Source: TWA4 sp034086685 (GTDB lineage: Bacteria > Bacillota > Clostridia > Lachnospirales > Lachnospiraceae). Taken from it: a DNA stretch of 45,354 nt. The notes beneath the pieces were generated by a model. That model saw only the letters and a program-made list of their open reading frames with translations. It was not told the origin of the DNA and searched no databases. The DNA lies in contig JAXDZY010000072.1 of the NCBI GenBank assembly GCA_034086685.1, positions 1-45,354 on the forward strand, given 5' to 3'. Made by a program: the position numbers and the translations under genes. Positions within the stretch are counted from its first letter, which is position 1. The number at the start of each line of letters is the position of its first letter. Shown in pieces: positions 8,634 through 17,277 of the stretch.

Positions 8634-8689
8634 ACTTTTATTCCGCACAGTTTTCAATGCGGGGGTTTTAATGAAAAAGGAGTGTAGAG

Positions 8690-10177
8690 ATGAATAAAGA
8701 TTTATACAGGAAGATTCCAAAAGTTGATGTATTGCTGGATATGCCGGAGATTCAGGAACTGACTGCAGAATTCGGAAAACGTGCTGTAACCGAATGTATC
8801 AGGGAAGAGCTTGACCGGATGCGCGACATGCTGCGCCAGCGTACGGAGGACAATGGAGGACTGGAAGAGTTTCAGCAGGAGAGACCTCAGGGGACCTTTG
8901 AAAAAACATTTGAAATTGCATTTGAAAAAAAGCTTGAGGAACTGCCGTCAGTGATCTGCGCCTGCATGAGGGAAAGGGAATTGACAGGTTTTCGCAGAGT
9001 AATTAACGCCACAGGGACGATTCTGCATACCAATCTGGGACGGGCTCCCATTGCAAAAGAGCATGCGCAAAAGATTGCGGAGCTGGTTTCCGGTTATTCA
9101 AATCTGGAATATAGTCTGGAAGAAGGACACCGTGGGGAACGCTATTCCCATTTTGAGCATCTGATCTGCCAGGTGACCGGAGCGGAAAGTGCCATGGCTG
9201 TCAACAATAATGCCGGAGCGGTTCTTCTGACGCTCAGCGCGCTGGCCTGTGGGAAAGAGGTCATTGTATCACGCGGGGAACAGATTGAAATCGGCGGAAA
9301 ATTCCGTGTGCCGGATGTGATCCGTCAGGGCGGAGCCAGTCTGTGCGAGGTGGGTACAACCAACAAAACCCATCTTTCCGATTATGATGAAGCAATTAAC
9401 GAAAATACGGGACTGCTCCTGAAGGTACATACCAGCAATTACCGGATCATTGGATTTTCAGAAAGTGTTTCAACAAGGGAACTGGCAGAATTGAGTGTGG
9501 AACGGGGGGTTCCTTTTGTAGAAGATCTGGGAAGCGGGATTCTGGTGGATCTGCGCAGATATGGCATCACCGGTGAGCCCACTGTACAGGAAGTACTGGC
9601 AGCCGGTGCGGATGTGGTCTGTTTCAGTGGTGACAAGCTTCTGGGAGGTCCTCAGGCCGGTATTATTGCCGGAAAAAAGAAATATATTGATCAGATTAAA
9701 AAGCATCCACTGACCCGTGCGCTGAGAATTGATAAATTTACTGCGGCATCACTGGAGCTGGTATGGAGAGAATATTATCGCTGCAGTCCTGCTCAGCTGA
9801 CAGAACGGATTCCTGTATTGAAAATGCTGGCCAGTACCTGTAAGGAACAGGAGCTGAGGGCTCGAAAAGTAGCGGATGCCTGGAAAAGTACAGCCGGAAA
9901 CCGGTATGAAATCACGGTTCAGTTTATGCAGGCGCAGATGGGAGGCGGAACGCTGCCGCTTCATCAGTTTGACGGGGCCGGTGTGGTGATTGCTCCCCGT
10001 ACAAAGCTCAGTCTGACCACAGAGCAGCTGGAGGCGCATTTCCGCAGACTGGATCTTCCGGTGGTGGGAAGAATACAGGATGGACAGTTCCAGCTGCATA
10101 TGCAGACGGTGTTTGATGAAGAAATACCGCTTTTGATTGAAGAAGGATTAAAGGTATTATCGGAGGGAATTGCATGA
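8690..10177 (+). CDS. selA: L-seryl-tRNA(Sec) selenium transferase (495 aa)
   Basis: SelA converts Ser-tRNA(Sec) to Sec-tRNA(Sec) using selenophosphate, as a PLP-dependent homodecamer. Visible marks are the N-terminal helical domain, the VINATGTILHTNLGRAPI segment, the EVGTTNKTHLSDY strand, and the PLP lysine in FSGDKLLGGPQAG (Lys316). Length is slightly above the usual ~460-470. The start follows AAAAAGGAG. It lies 56 bp after hypD with no convincing terminator between, so read-through from the hypED promoter is possible. Its stop overlaps the start of selB by 4 bp. Confidence 0.95.
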   Translation: MNKDLYRKIPKVDVLLDMPEIQELTAEFGKRAVTECIREELDRMRDMLRQRTEDNGGLEEFQQERPQGTFEKTFEIAFEKKLEELPSVICACMRERELTGFRRVINATGTILHTNLGRAPIAKEHAQKIAELVSGYSNLEYSLEEGHRGERYSHFEHLICQVTGAESAMAVNNNAGAVLLTLSALACGKEVIVSRGEQIEIGGKFRVPDVIRQGGASLCEVGTTNKTHLSDYDEAINENTGLLLKVHTSNYRIIGFSESVSTRELAELSVERGVPFVEDLGSGILVDLRRYGITGEPTVQEVLAAGADVVCFSGDKLLGGPQAGIIAGKKKYIDQIKKHPLTRALRIDKFTAASLELVWREYYRCSPAQLTERIPVLKMLASTCKEQELRARKVADAWKSTAGNRYEITVQFMQAQMGGGTLPLHQFDGAGVVIAPRTKLSLTTEQLEAHFRRLDLPVVGRIQDGQFQLHMQTVFDEEIPLLIEEGLKVLSEGIA

Positions 10178-12087
10178 AAAATATTATTGTAGGAACAGCA
10201 GGGCATATTGATCATGGTAAAACCAGTCTGATCAAGGCGCTGACCGGCTATGATGCGGACCGTCTTGCAGAGGAAAAACGCCGGGGAATTACCATAGAGC
10301 TGGGATTTACTCATTTTGACCTGCCCAGCGGTACAAGAATCGGCATCATCGATGTACCCGGACATGAAAAATTTGTGGGAAACATGGTAACCGGCGTTGT
10401 GGGCATGGATCTGGTACTGATTCTGATTGCAGCTGATGAGGGAATCATGCCTCAGACAAGGGAACACATTGCAATTCTGGAGCAGCTGGGTGTACAGAAT
10501 GCGATTCTGGTTCTCAGCAAGTGCGATCTGGTGGATGAAGAGTGGGTATCCATGATGCAGGAGGAAATCCGGGAAGAACTGAAGAATTCTCTCTATGCGT
10601 CTGCTCCCATGGTCTGTGTATCCTCGGTTACAGGGCAGGGAATTCCCGAACTGGTCCGCATGATTGATGAATTAACAGAGCAGACGCCGGAAAGAGACAT
10701 CAGTGAAATCCCCCGTCTGCCCATTGACCGGGTATTTACTTTATCCGGATTCGGAACCATTGTGACAGGAACACTGATTTCCGGTGTTTTAAATAAAGAA
10801 ACTCCGCTGGCACTATATCCCCGGGATCTGCCCTGTAAAATCCGTAATATTCAGGTTCATGATCAGGATGTTGAGCAGGCATTTGCCGGTCAGCGTGTGG
10901 CTGTCAACCTGTCCAATGTGAAGAAAGAAGAAGTTCACCGGGGAGATGTACTGGCACCGCCCGGCAGTATGCAGAACACGGACCGGCTGGATGTGAAGAT
11001 ACGCATGCTGGAGCTGACAGAACGCAGCATTAAAAACCGCAGCCGCCTTCACCTCTGCATCGGAACTACGCAGGTACTGTGCCGCGCGGTTCTTCTGGGA
11101 ACGGATGAACTGCTGCCGGGACAGGAGGGTTATGCACAGCTTCTGCTGGAAGAGCCCATTGCCGTACGCAAAAAGGACCGCTTTATACTTCGGTTCTATT
11201 CTCCTCTGGAGACAATTGCAGGAGGTGAAGTGCTGGATCAGCTGGCTGTGAAGAAGCGCCGGATGTCTGAAGCTACACTGGAGGAAATGCGTCAGAAGGA
11301 AAAAGGCGGTGCAGAGGATATACTGGAGTATATGGTAAAAGAAGCGGAGAAATCCATGATTACCGTAAAAATGGTGGCTGATAAAGGCGCTTTCCCTGCG
11401 GAAGAGCTGGAACCGGCCATTGCAAAGCTGGTGGAAAATCACCGAATCGTGGAGCTGCCTGTGCGCAGAGAACGCTATCTGCTCCACTGCTTCTGGGAAA
11501 TGGAGCTTCTGGAGGATCTGGAGATCATGCTGAGTGAATTCCATGAAACCTACAGATACCGCAGGGGGATGTTTAAATCAGAGCTGCACAATAAGCTTCT
11601 TCCGTCTGCAAAGCAGGCAGTATTCGATCAGCTTCTGCAGCACTGGGTTGATGAAGAGAAAATCAAAGTGGAACTGGAATGTGTCAATATGGCGGACTTC
11701 CACCTGCGCAAAGACCGTAATTACCAGAAAATGGAAAAATGGATCACGAAAAATCTGCGTGAGGCCGGCTTTAATTTCATCCGGTTCCCGGAAATTACCT
11801 TCATGGAAGATCAGGAACAGTATAAAGACGACGTACTGCAGAATATGGTATTTGAGCAGAAGGTGGTAAAGGTTTACGAGAATATCTATACTCTTCCCCA
11901 GTATCTGGAAGAGGCAAAAGAAAAAATAATTCCCGTACTGAAGAGCGAAGGAAAGATCACCATATCCGGAGTCCGTGATCTTTTGAATACATCCAGAAAG
12001 AATGTAAAACCGCTTCTGGAATACTTTGACAGCATCCATCTGACCCGGAAAAACGGAACAGAAAGCGAGAGAGAATCCGCAATTTAG
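10174..12087 (+). CDS. selB: Selenocysteine-specific translation elongation factor (637 aa)
   Basis: SelB delivers Sec-tRNA(Sec) to UGA codons marked by a SECIS hairpin. The N-terminal GTPase shows G1 (GTAGHIDHGKTSL), the switch (KRRGITIELGFTHFD), G3 (DVPGHEKF) and G4 (LSKCDLVD). The EF-Tu-like beta-barrel domains follow, with FTLSGFGTIVTGTL. The C-terminal ~250 residues form the winged-helix repeats that bind SECIS RNA (e.g. ITISGVRDLLNTSRKNVKPL). Length is standard. It is translationally coupled to selA (ATGA overlap) and ended by a strong hairpin. Confidence 0.95.
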   Translation: MKNIIVGTAGHIDHGKTSLIKALTGYDADRLAEEKRRGITIELGFTHFDLPSGTRIGIIDVPGHEKFVGNMVTGVVGMDLVLILIAADEGIMPQTREHIAILEQLGVQNAILVLSKCDLVDEEWVSMMQEEIREELKNSLYASAPMVCVSSVTGQGIPELVRMIDELTEQTPERDISEIPRLPIDRVFTLSGFGTIVTGTLISGVLNKETPLALYPRDLPCKIRNIQVHDQDVEQAFAGQRVAVNLSNVKKEEVHRGDVLAPPGSMQNTDRLDVKIRMLELTERSIKNRSRLHLCIGTTQVLCRAVLLGTDELLPGQEGYAQLLLEEPIAVRKKDRFILRFYSPLETIAGGEVLDQLAVKKRRMSEATLEEMRQKEKGGAEDILEYMVKEAEKSMITVKMVADKGAFPAEELEPAIAKLVENHRIVELPVRRERYLLHCFWEMELLEDLEIMLSEFHETYRYRRGMFKSELHNKLLPSAKQAVFDQLLQHWVDEEKIKVELECVNMADFHLRKDRNYQKMEKWITKNLREAGFNFIRFPEITFMEDQEQYKDDVLQNMVFEQKVVKVYENIYTLPQYLEEAKEKIIPVLKSEGKITISGVRDLLNTSRKNVKPLLEYFDSIHLTRKNGTESERESAI

Positions 12088-12174
12088 GGGGAGAAAACCG
12101 GGAATTGCCGGAGTTTCTGATTCAAAGAACTGCTGGAGGAGATCAGATGATTGCATTCAGATAATTGCATAAAT

Positions 12175-12216
12175 GGGGCTGCCGCATTAACCGGTTCGTG
12201 CGGCAGCCCCATTTTT
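12175..12216 (+). terminator. Strong terminator after selB
   Basis: A near-perfect 12-bp GC-rich stem (GGGGCTGCCGCA at 12175-12186 with TGCGGCAGCCCC at 12199-12210) is followed by ATTTTT. It ends the hypED-selAB transcript and separates it from the convergent tRNA-Sec gene. Confidence 0.85.
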
Positions 12217-12245
12217 GATACAGCATCATAAGCTGTGTTATATTC

Positions 12246-12341
12246 TGGCGGGAATATGTGGGAATCGAACCCACCCGGGATGATCAACACCCCACACAGG
12301 TTTTGAAGACCAGGAGGCACACCAGTTACCTAACTATTCCC
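12246..12341 (-). tRNA. selC: tRNA-Sec, anticodon TCA
   Basis: On the minus strand a 96-nt tRNA begins GGGAATAG and ends ATATTCCCG plus an encoded CCA. The anticodon loop CTTCAAA carries TCA. The T-arm is GTGGG-TTCGATT-CCCAC. A long variable arm and an extended D-stem region match tRNA(Sec) architecture and resemble E. coli selC part by part. By my pairing the anticodon stem (CTGGT/ACCTG) has one U-U mismatch. It is convergent to selAB. Confidence 0.93.
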
Positions 12342-12394
12342 ATTCTCTGTAATGTACCGGACATACCGGCACAGGTATAAATACCGTACTAAAA

Positions 12395-12423
12395 AGTATA
12401 AATGATTCTTTGTCTGTATGCAA
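12395..12423 (-). promoter_or_regulatory. Promoter of tRNA-Sec
   Basis: On the minus strand: TTGCAT (12423-12418), 17-bp spacer, TATACT (12400-12395). Transcription would start ~45 nt before the mature tRNA 5' end, so selC has its own promoter. Confidence 0.65.
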
Positions 12424-12525
12424 CAGGAAATGATCAGATATTCATTGAAAAAAGTAATAAATGTTATAATATTATAAAATGAATGCAAACAAAAAATAAA
12501 GAAAGTGTGAAAGTTTAAAAACTGC

Positions 12526-12554
12526 TTGAAAATAGAACAGATATTCGATATAAT
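12526..12554 (+). promoter_or_regulatory. Promoter of the YdjM-like / transglutaminase-like operon
   Basis: TTGAAA (12526-12531), 17-bp spacer, perfect TATAAT (12549-12554), ~75 bp ahead of the 12631 start. It is divergent from the tRNA-Sec promoter. Confidence 0.7.
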
Positions 12555-12630
12555 GTGTGCACATGACGTCCATAAAAGGACAGGTCAGTCTGAATAAGAT
12601 GATTAATGCAAATGAAAAGGAGTATTCATA

Positions 12631-13254
12631 ATGAAAGGAAGAACACATACGGCAGCCGGTCTTGCCTGCAGTGTAAGCGCTGCAGCTGTGGTGATGCCGG
12701 AGACTCTGACTTTACAGGGACTGGTACTGGGGAGTGCAGCTGCAGTTATGGCAGCGACTCTTCCCGACTGTGACCAGTATGAGCATAATATGAAAGCAGC
12801 GGCCCGCTGTCTGATCCGGCTGATTGTTTTCTGTATACTGGCTCAGTGGCTGACGGAAAAGCCTGTTGACTGGCAGTATGCTGTATTTTTTATCGGTGCG
12901 ATTCTGGTGGGAGCCGTGACAGAGCATCGTTCTGTGACGCATTCTGTTGTGGCTCTGCTGGCATTTTCATGGATGTTCAGTGTGATGATCGGTGATAATC
13001 AGGAGCTTACATTCTGGTTTTTTATCTCATATACTTCTCATCTGGTTCTGGATGTACTGAACAGGAGAGGGGAGATGCTGCTCTGGCCTTTCAGCAGGAA
13101 GCGGTTCTGTCTGAGGCTGTCCAGATCGGAGAGCATGCTGGGAACGCTGATTTTCAGGGCGGCATCCGTATGGTATGCGGTTGTACTGGGTATTATTGTG
13201 TTCAATCGATATGGAGAGATGTTTTCAGAACTGACAGGGAGGATGTTTGGATGA
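12631..13254 (+). CDS. YdjM/DUF457-family inner-membrane metal-dependent hydrolase-like protein (207 aa)
   Basis: This is a small polytopic membrane protein. The MKGRTHTAAGLACSVSAAAV start, the ATLPDCDQYEH acidic/His motif, the TEHRSVTHSVVALL motif and the SHLVLDVLNRRG motif are the conserved polar sites of the YdjM (LexA-regulated, predicted membrane-bound metal-dependent hydrolase) family. Four or five TM helices are expected. The start follows AAAAGGAG. The substrate is unknown in the family. It overlaps the next gene by ATGA, so the two are coupled. Confidence 0.8.
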   Translation: MKGRTHTAAGLACSVSAAAVVMPETLTLQGLVLGSAAAVMAATLPDCDQYEHNMKAAARCLIRLIVFCILAQWLTEKPVDWQYAVFFIGAILVGAVTEHRSVTHSVVALLAFSWMFSVMIGDNQELTFWFFISYTSHLVLDVLNRRGEMLLWPFSRKRFCLRLSRSESMLGTLIFRAASVWYAVVLGIIVFNRYGEMFSELTGRMFG

Positions 13255-14291
13255 ATCGATATTATTACAGACAACTGAACCGGCAGCAGCAGTCGGCCTA
13301 TTATTCCATGCTGGAAGGATTTACTGTACTTGCTCCCTCTTTTTCTGTTCCGCGTCTGGGTATGCAGGAACTGTCAGATATTTTTTTCAGACTCAGGCTG
13401 GATAATCCGTGGATTTTTTATGTGACCGGGTTTTCCTGCCGTTATGTGCAGGGAGCGGATACCATGCAGCTTGTACCCGATTATATGTTTGAGAAGAAGA
13501 AGATAAAAGAGCATCAGAAAGCGCTTCAGGGGCGTGTTTCCAGACTGACAAGACCCGCCGGGGAAATGAAAACAGAGCTGGATAAAGAGCTGTATATTCA
13601 TGATTTTATATGCAGCAGTGTGACTTACGATAAATTAAAGAAAAGCTATTCTCACGAGATCATCGGACCTTTGCAGCAGGGGGTCGGTGTGTGTGAGGGT
13701 ATTGCCAAAACGGTGAAGCTTTTATGTGATGAACTGGGTATTGCCTGTATTATCGCAGTCTGCGATGCAGATCCGGAGAACGGTCTGAAATACCGGCATG
13801 CATGGAATGTGATCCGTATACAGGGGAAGTGGTATCACCTGGATGCTACTTATGATAATTCTCTGGGAAGGTACGGTCAGAACCGTTTCGATTACTTTAA
13901 CCTGGAGGATAAAAAGATTTTCAGGGATCACCGGCAGGTAATGTATCCGGTACCGGCGTGTACGGACGGGAATCGTTTTTATTATAAGGAGAATCGGCTT
14001 TCGCTTACAAAAACAGAGGATGTGGGGAAGCGTCTGAGGACAGCAATCCGCAGAAAACAGAAGTATTTTGTATTTCACTGGAGAGGAGGTTATCTGACCA
14101 GGGAGATTCTGCAGGAGATTATCGGAGAAGCGGCACAGGCGGCAGAGGAGAAAGGACGGTATATAAAGATGTCTTTTAATTATTCTCAGGCAGTTATTCA
14201 GCTGGTTATTGAGGATAAACCTGCTTCCGGGGAGGATATCTGTCAGGAAGAGGCAGATGAGGCTTCTGCCCTGTCAGCCGATTCCCGGTAA
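13251..14291 (+). CDS. Transglutaminase-like domain protein (346 aa)
   Basis: The ATG at 13251 overlaps the upstream stop, and a GGGAGGATG site lies just before. A longer reading from 13170 would lie inside the upstream gene and is unlikely. The papain-like triad is visible: Cys in GVGVCEGIAKTVKLL, His in YRHAWNVIRI and Asp in YHLDATYD. These match the transglutaminase-like superfamily found in bacterial proteases and cross-linkers. There is no signal peptide, so a cytoplasmic or membrane-associated location is likely. The C-terminal ~40 residues are acidic and low in complexity. Coupling to the YdjM-like membrane protein suggests a joint role, which is unknown. Confidence 0.8.
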   Translation: MNRYYYRQLNRQQQSAYYSMLEGFTVLAPSFSVPRLGMQELSDIFFRLRLDNPWIFYVTGFSCRYVQGADTMQLVPDYMFEKKKIKEHQKALQGRVSRLTRPAGEMKTELDKELYIHDFICSSVTYDKLKKSYSHEIIGPLQQGVGVCEGIAKTVKLLCDELGIACIIAVCDADPENGLKYRHAWNVIRIQGKWYHLDATYDNSLGRYGQNRFDYFNLEDKKIFRDHRQVMYPVPACTDGNRFYYKENRLSLTKTEDVGKRLRTAIRRKQKYFVFHWRGGYLTREILQEIIGEAAQAAEEKGRYIKMSFNYSQAVIQLVIEDKPASGEDICQEEADEASALSADSR

Positions 14292-14396
14292 CAATACGGG
14301 GAGGAATCGACTGGAAACAGGGCAGAAACCCGGAGTGATTATCTGTAATGATTTACCCGGATTCCGGGTCGGCAGCTGTCCATACAGCCGGATTTA

Positions 14397-17033
14397 CTAT
14401 TTTGCATATTTTGATTCATATGCATAGATGGTGTGAAGGATTTCTTCCATATCACTTACCATGGGCATTCTGGGATTGGCAGGTGTACACTGGTCTTCAT
14501 ATGCATTCATGGCGATGCGGTGTACAGATTCATTCCAGTCTTCCTCGGAGATACCCTGAGATTTGATATTGTATGCCAGGTTTACTTCTGCGCACAGTTT
14601 TTCGCATGCATCGGCGAACATTTCCACACCCTCGGCAGGCGTAGTGGGATGAAGTCCGATGAGCTGAGCCAGTTCCATGTATTTTTCGTCAGCTTTGTAA
14701 CGTTCTACCTTGGGCCAGATATTCAGTTTGGTGGGTACGGTACCGTTGTAGCGGATTACGTGGGGGAGCAGGATACCATTGGTACGTCCATGAGGAATAT
14801 GGAATTCTCCGCCGATCTTATGGGCAAGAGAGTGATTCATGCCAAGGAATGCATTGGCAAAGGCCATACCTGCGATAGTTGCAGCATTGTGCATCTTTTC
14901 ACGTGCTTCCGGATCATTTTTGCCGTTCTTTACGGAGCGGGGCAGGTAATCGAATACCATTTTAACTGCCTGTCTTGCCAGACCATCCGTATAATCAGAA
15001 GCAAGGATGGATACGAATGCTTCCACAGCATGAGTCAGTACATCAATACCTGTATCGGCAGCAATGGAGGCGGGAAGGCTCATGGTCAGTTCCGGATCCA
15101 CGATGGCGATGGTAGGAGTCAGAGCATAATCGGTAAGCGGATATTTCTTATTTTCGTCTGAATCTGTAATTACAGCAAATGGAGTAACCTCAGAACCGGT
15201 ACCGGATGTGGTAGGTATGCAGATAAGCTTTGCCTGTTTGCCCAGTTCCGGGAATTTGAATGCACGTTTGCGGATATCCATGAATTTCTGCTTGATATCA
15301 TCAAAGTTTACTTCGGGATGTTCGTACATGAGCCACATAACTTTTGCAGCATCCATAGCAGAGCCTCCGCCCAGTGCGATGATGGTATCGGGACGGAAAT
15401 TTTTCATCAGTTCCAGACCTTTGCGGACTGTCCTGATAGTGGGATCTGATTCAACGTCAAAGAACAGTTCAATATCCACATCGTTTCTTCTGGATCTGAT
15501 GACAGATTCGATTTTTGCCACATAGCCCAGTGTATACATACCGCGGTCAGTGACGATCATGGCGCGTTCCATTTCCTTCATGTCTTTCAGATAACGGATG
15601 GAATTGCGTTCGAAGTAAATTTTCGGAGGAAGCTTGATCCACTGCATGTTATTATTTCTCCTTCCCACATGTTTGATGTTGATCAGATTGACAGCGCTGA
15701 CATTATTTGATACCGAATTGTGTCCGTAAGAGCCGCAGCCAAGTGTCAGAGAAGGAATGAATGCATTGTATACGCCGCCGATTCCGCCGAAGGTGGAGGG
15801 AGCATTTTCAATAACACGGATTGCCTTGACTGCTTTGCTGAACCGGAGGATTACGTCACGGTCCATGGAATGGATGGCAGCAGAGTGACCAAGACCGTTG
15901 AATTCTACCATAGCGGCAGACCTGGCAATACCGTCATCAGTGGAAACTGCTTTCAGGACTGCCAGAACAGGAGACAGTTTTTCTCTTGTAAGAGGTTCAC
16001 AGGGACCTACTTCCCGGCATTCTGCCAGAATGATCTGGGTATCTGCCGGAACAGCGATGCCGGCTTTTTCAGCAATCCATACAGCAGGTTTTCCGACCAG
16101 TTCCGAGTTCAGATGGGCATCAGCAGCATTTTCGCTGTAAGCGGTTGCGCCAAACATGTACTGTTCCAGTTTTGCTTTTTCTTCTGCATTGACCAGGTAG
16201 GTTTTAAAGCGGGCAAATTCGTCCATGACTGCTTTGTAGATTTCACGGTCGATGATGACAGCCTGTTCGGATGCGCAGATCATGCCATTATCGAATGATT
16301 TTGATAATACGATATCGTTAACCGCACGTTTGATATCGGCGGTTTTTTCCACATAAGAAGGAACGTTGCCGGCACCTACGCCCAGGGCTGGCTTTCCACA
16401 TGAGTAAGCAGCTTTTACCATGGCGTTGCCTCCGGTTGCCAGGATAGTGGCTACACCCGGATGGTTCATGAGAGCTGTGGTCGCATACATGGATTTCATT
16501 CCCAGCCACTGGATACAATCAGCAGGTGCACCGGCAGCAACCGCAGCATCGCGCATGCAGATGGCAGCCTGTACAGAACAGTTGTAGGCTGAAGGATGGA
16601 AAGAGAAGATAATCGGGTTTCTTGTTTTGATTGCAATCAGAGATTTGAAGATGACCGTCGATGTGGGATTCGTGGTGGGAACGATGCCGCAGATGACTCC
16701 TACAGGTTCGGCGATTTCCACAATGCCGTTAAGTTTGTCTTCCTTTATGACACCTACTGTTTTCAGATGTCTCATATTTGATGTAACGTATTCACAGGCA
16801 AACAGGTTTTTTACAGCTTTGTCTTCAAATACACCCCGTCCGGTTTCCTTTACGGCGGCTTCTGCCAGAACCCCGTGCTGATCAAGACCGGCAACAGAAC
16901 ATTTTGCGACAATGTAATCCACAGCTTCCTGATCCAGAGTTAAGTAGCTTTCCAGGGCACGCTGTGCCTTTGTTACCAGCTCATCAATATGAGCATCAAT
17001 CATTTCGTTGGTCCATTCCATTGGCTGACTCAT
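14397..17033 (-). CDS. adhE: Bifunctional acetaldehyde-CoA/alcohol dehydrogenase (878 aa)
   Basis: AdhE reduces acetyl-CoA to acetaldehyde and then ethanol, oxidising two NADH. The N-terminal ALDH domain (~1-450) has the catalytic Cys253 in SFDNGMICASEQ. The C-terminal iron-ADH domain (~460-878) has GGGSAMDAAKVMWL, SGTGSEVTPFAVI and the iron-binding histidines in HSLAHKIGGEFHIPHG. Full length and intact; such proteins form spirosomes. The start follows GGAGGT on the minus strand. Its promoter carries Rex-like sites (see separate entries). Confidence 0.96.
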   Translation of the reverse strand: MSQPMEWTNEMIDAHIDELVTKAQRALESYLTLDQEAVDYIVAKCSVAGLDQHGVLAEAAVKETGRGVFEDKAVKNLFACEYVTSNMRHLKTVGVIKEDKLNGIVEIAEPVGVICGIVPTTNPTSTVIFKSLIAIKTRNPIIFSFHPSAYNCSVQAAICMRDAAVAAGAPADCIQWLGMKSMYATTALMNHPGVATILATGGNAMVKAAYSCGKPALGVGAGNVPSYVEKTADIKRAVNDIVLSKSFDNGMICASEQAVIIDREIYKAVMDEFARFKTYLVNAEEKAKLEQYMFGATAYSENAADAHLNSELVGKPAVWIAEKAGIAVPADTQIILAECREVGPCEPLTREKLSPVLAVLKAVSTDDGIARSAAMVEFNGLGHSAAIHSMDRDVILRFSKAVKAIRVIENAPSTFGGIGGVYNAFIPSLTLGCGSYGHNSVSNNVSAVNLINIKHVGRRNNNMQWIKLPPKIYFERNSIRYLKDMKEMERAMIVTDRGMYTLGYVAKIESVIRSRRNDVDIELFFDVESDPTIRTVRKGLELMKNFRPDTIIALGGGSAMDAAKVMWLMYEHPEVNFDDIKQKFMDIRKRAFKFPELGKQAKLICIPTTSGTGSEVTPFAVITDSDENKKYPLTDYALTPTIAIVDPELTMSLPASIAADTGIDVLTHAVEAFVSILASDYTDGLARQAVKMVFDYLPRSVKNGKNDPEAREKMHNAATIAGMAFANAFLGMNHSLAHKIGGEFHIPHGRTNGILLPHVIRYNGTVPTKLNIWPKVERYKADEKYMELAQLIGLHPTTPAEGVEMFADACEKLCAEVNLAYNIKSQGISEEDWNESVHRIAMNAYEDQCTPANPRMPMVSDMEEILHTIYAYESKYAK

Positions 17034-17080
17034 AAGATACCTCCATTAATGTTTTTTGTGGTTCTTTTTGAACTGCCTAA

Positions 17081-17109
17081 ATCATAATACTTTGTTAATT
17101 AATTGTCAA
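17081..17109 (-). promoter_or_regulatory. adhE promoter
   Basis: On the minus strand: TTGACA (17109-17104), 17-bp spacer, TATGAT (17086-17081), ~50 nt ahead of the adhE start. The spacer and -35 overlap a Rex-like inverted repeat. Confidence 0.7.
17092..17109. promoter_or_regulatory. Putative Rex (NADH-sensing repressor) operator 1
   Basis: The 18-bp TTGTTAATTAATTGTCAA compares with the Rex consensus TTGTTAA-N4-TTAACAA: left half perfect, right half 5 of 7. It covers the -35 and most of the spacer of the adhE promoter, where bound Rex would block RNA polymerase. Confidence 0.55.
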
Positions 17110-17165
17110 TAATCTTTAGAAAAACCGGGAAAACAGCGAAAAAAACAGATTTCAGACTGGTCTAT

Positions 17166-17183
17166 TTGTTAAAATAATAACAT
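17166..17183. promoter_or_regulatory. Putative Rex operator 2
   Basis: TTGTTAA-AATA-ATAACAT again has a perfect left half and a 5-of-7 right half with the same 18-bp geometry. It is centred 74 bp upstream of site 1. Two such sites in one intergenic region make chance less likely, although the DNA is A/T-rich. Confidence 0.4.
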
Positions 17184-17277
17184 AAAAGTAGGAACACTAC
17201 AAAAAGAAGGATGGTAAAAATTATATAAATGTATGATGATAACCAACAAAAAATGGATATATATAAAAAAACTGCTG

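Noticed and set aside
8643..8670. Possible terminator between hypD and selA
   Set aside because: Only a 5-bp stem (CCGCA/TGCGG) with a 10-nt loop and four T; too weak to claim.
5228..12087. In-frame UGA selenocysteine codons in genes near selAB
   Set aside because: All recognised genes here read through to normal-length products without internal UGA; none needs a Sec codon.
12176..12360. Integration (att) site at tRNA-Sec
   Set aside because: No integrase, no direct repeat of the tRNA 3' end and no phage genes are present in the window.
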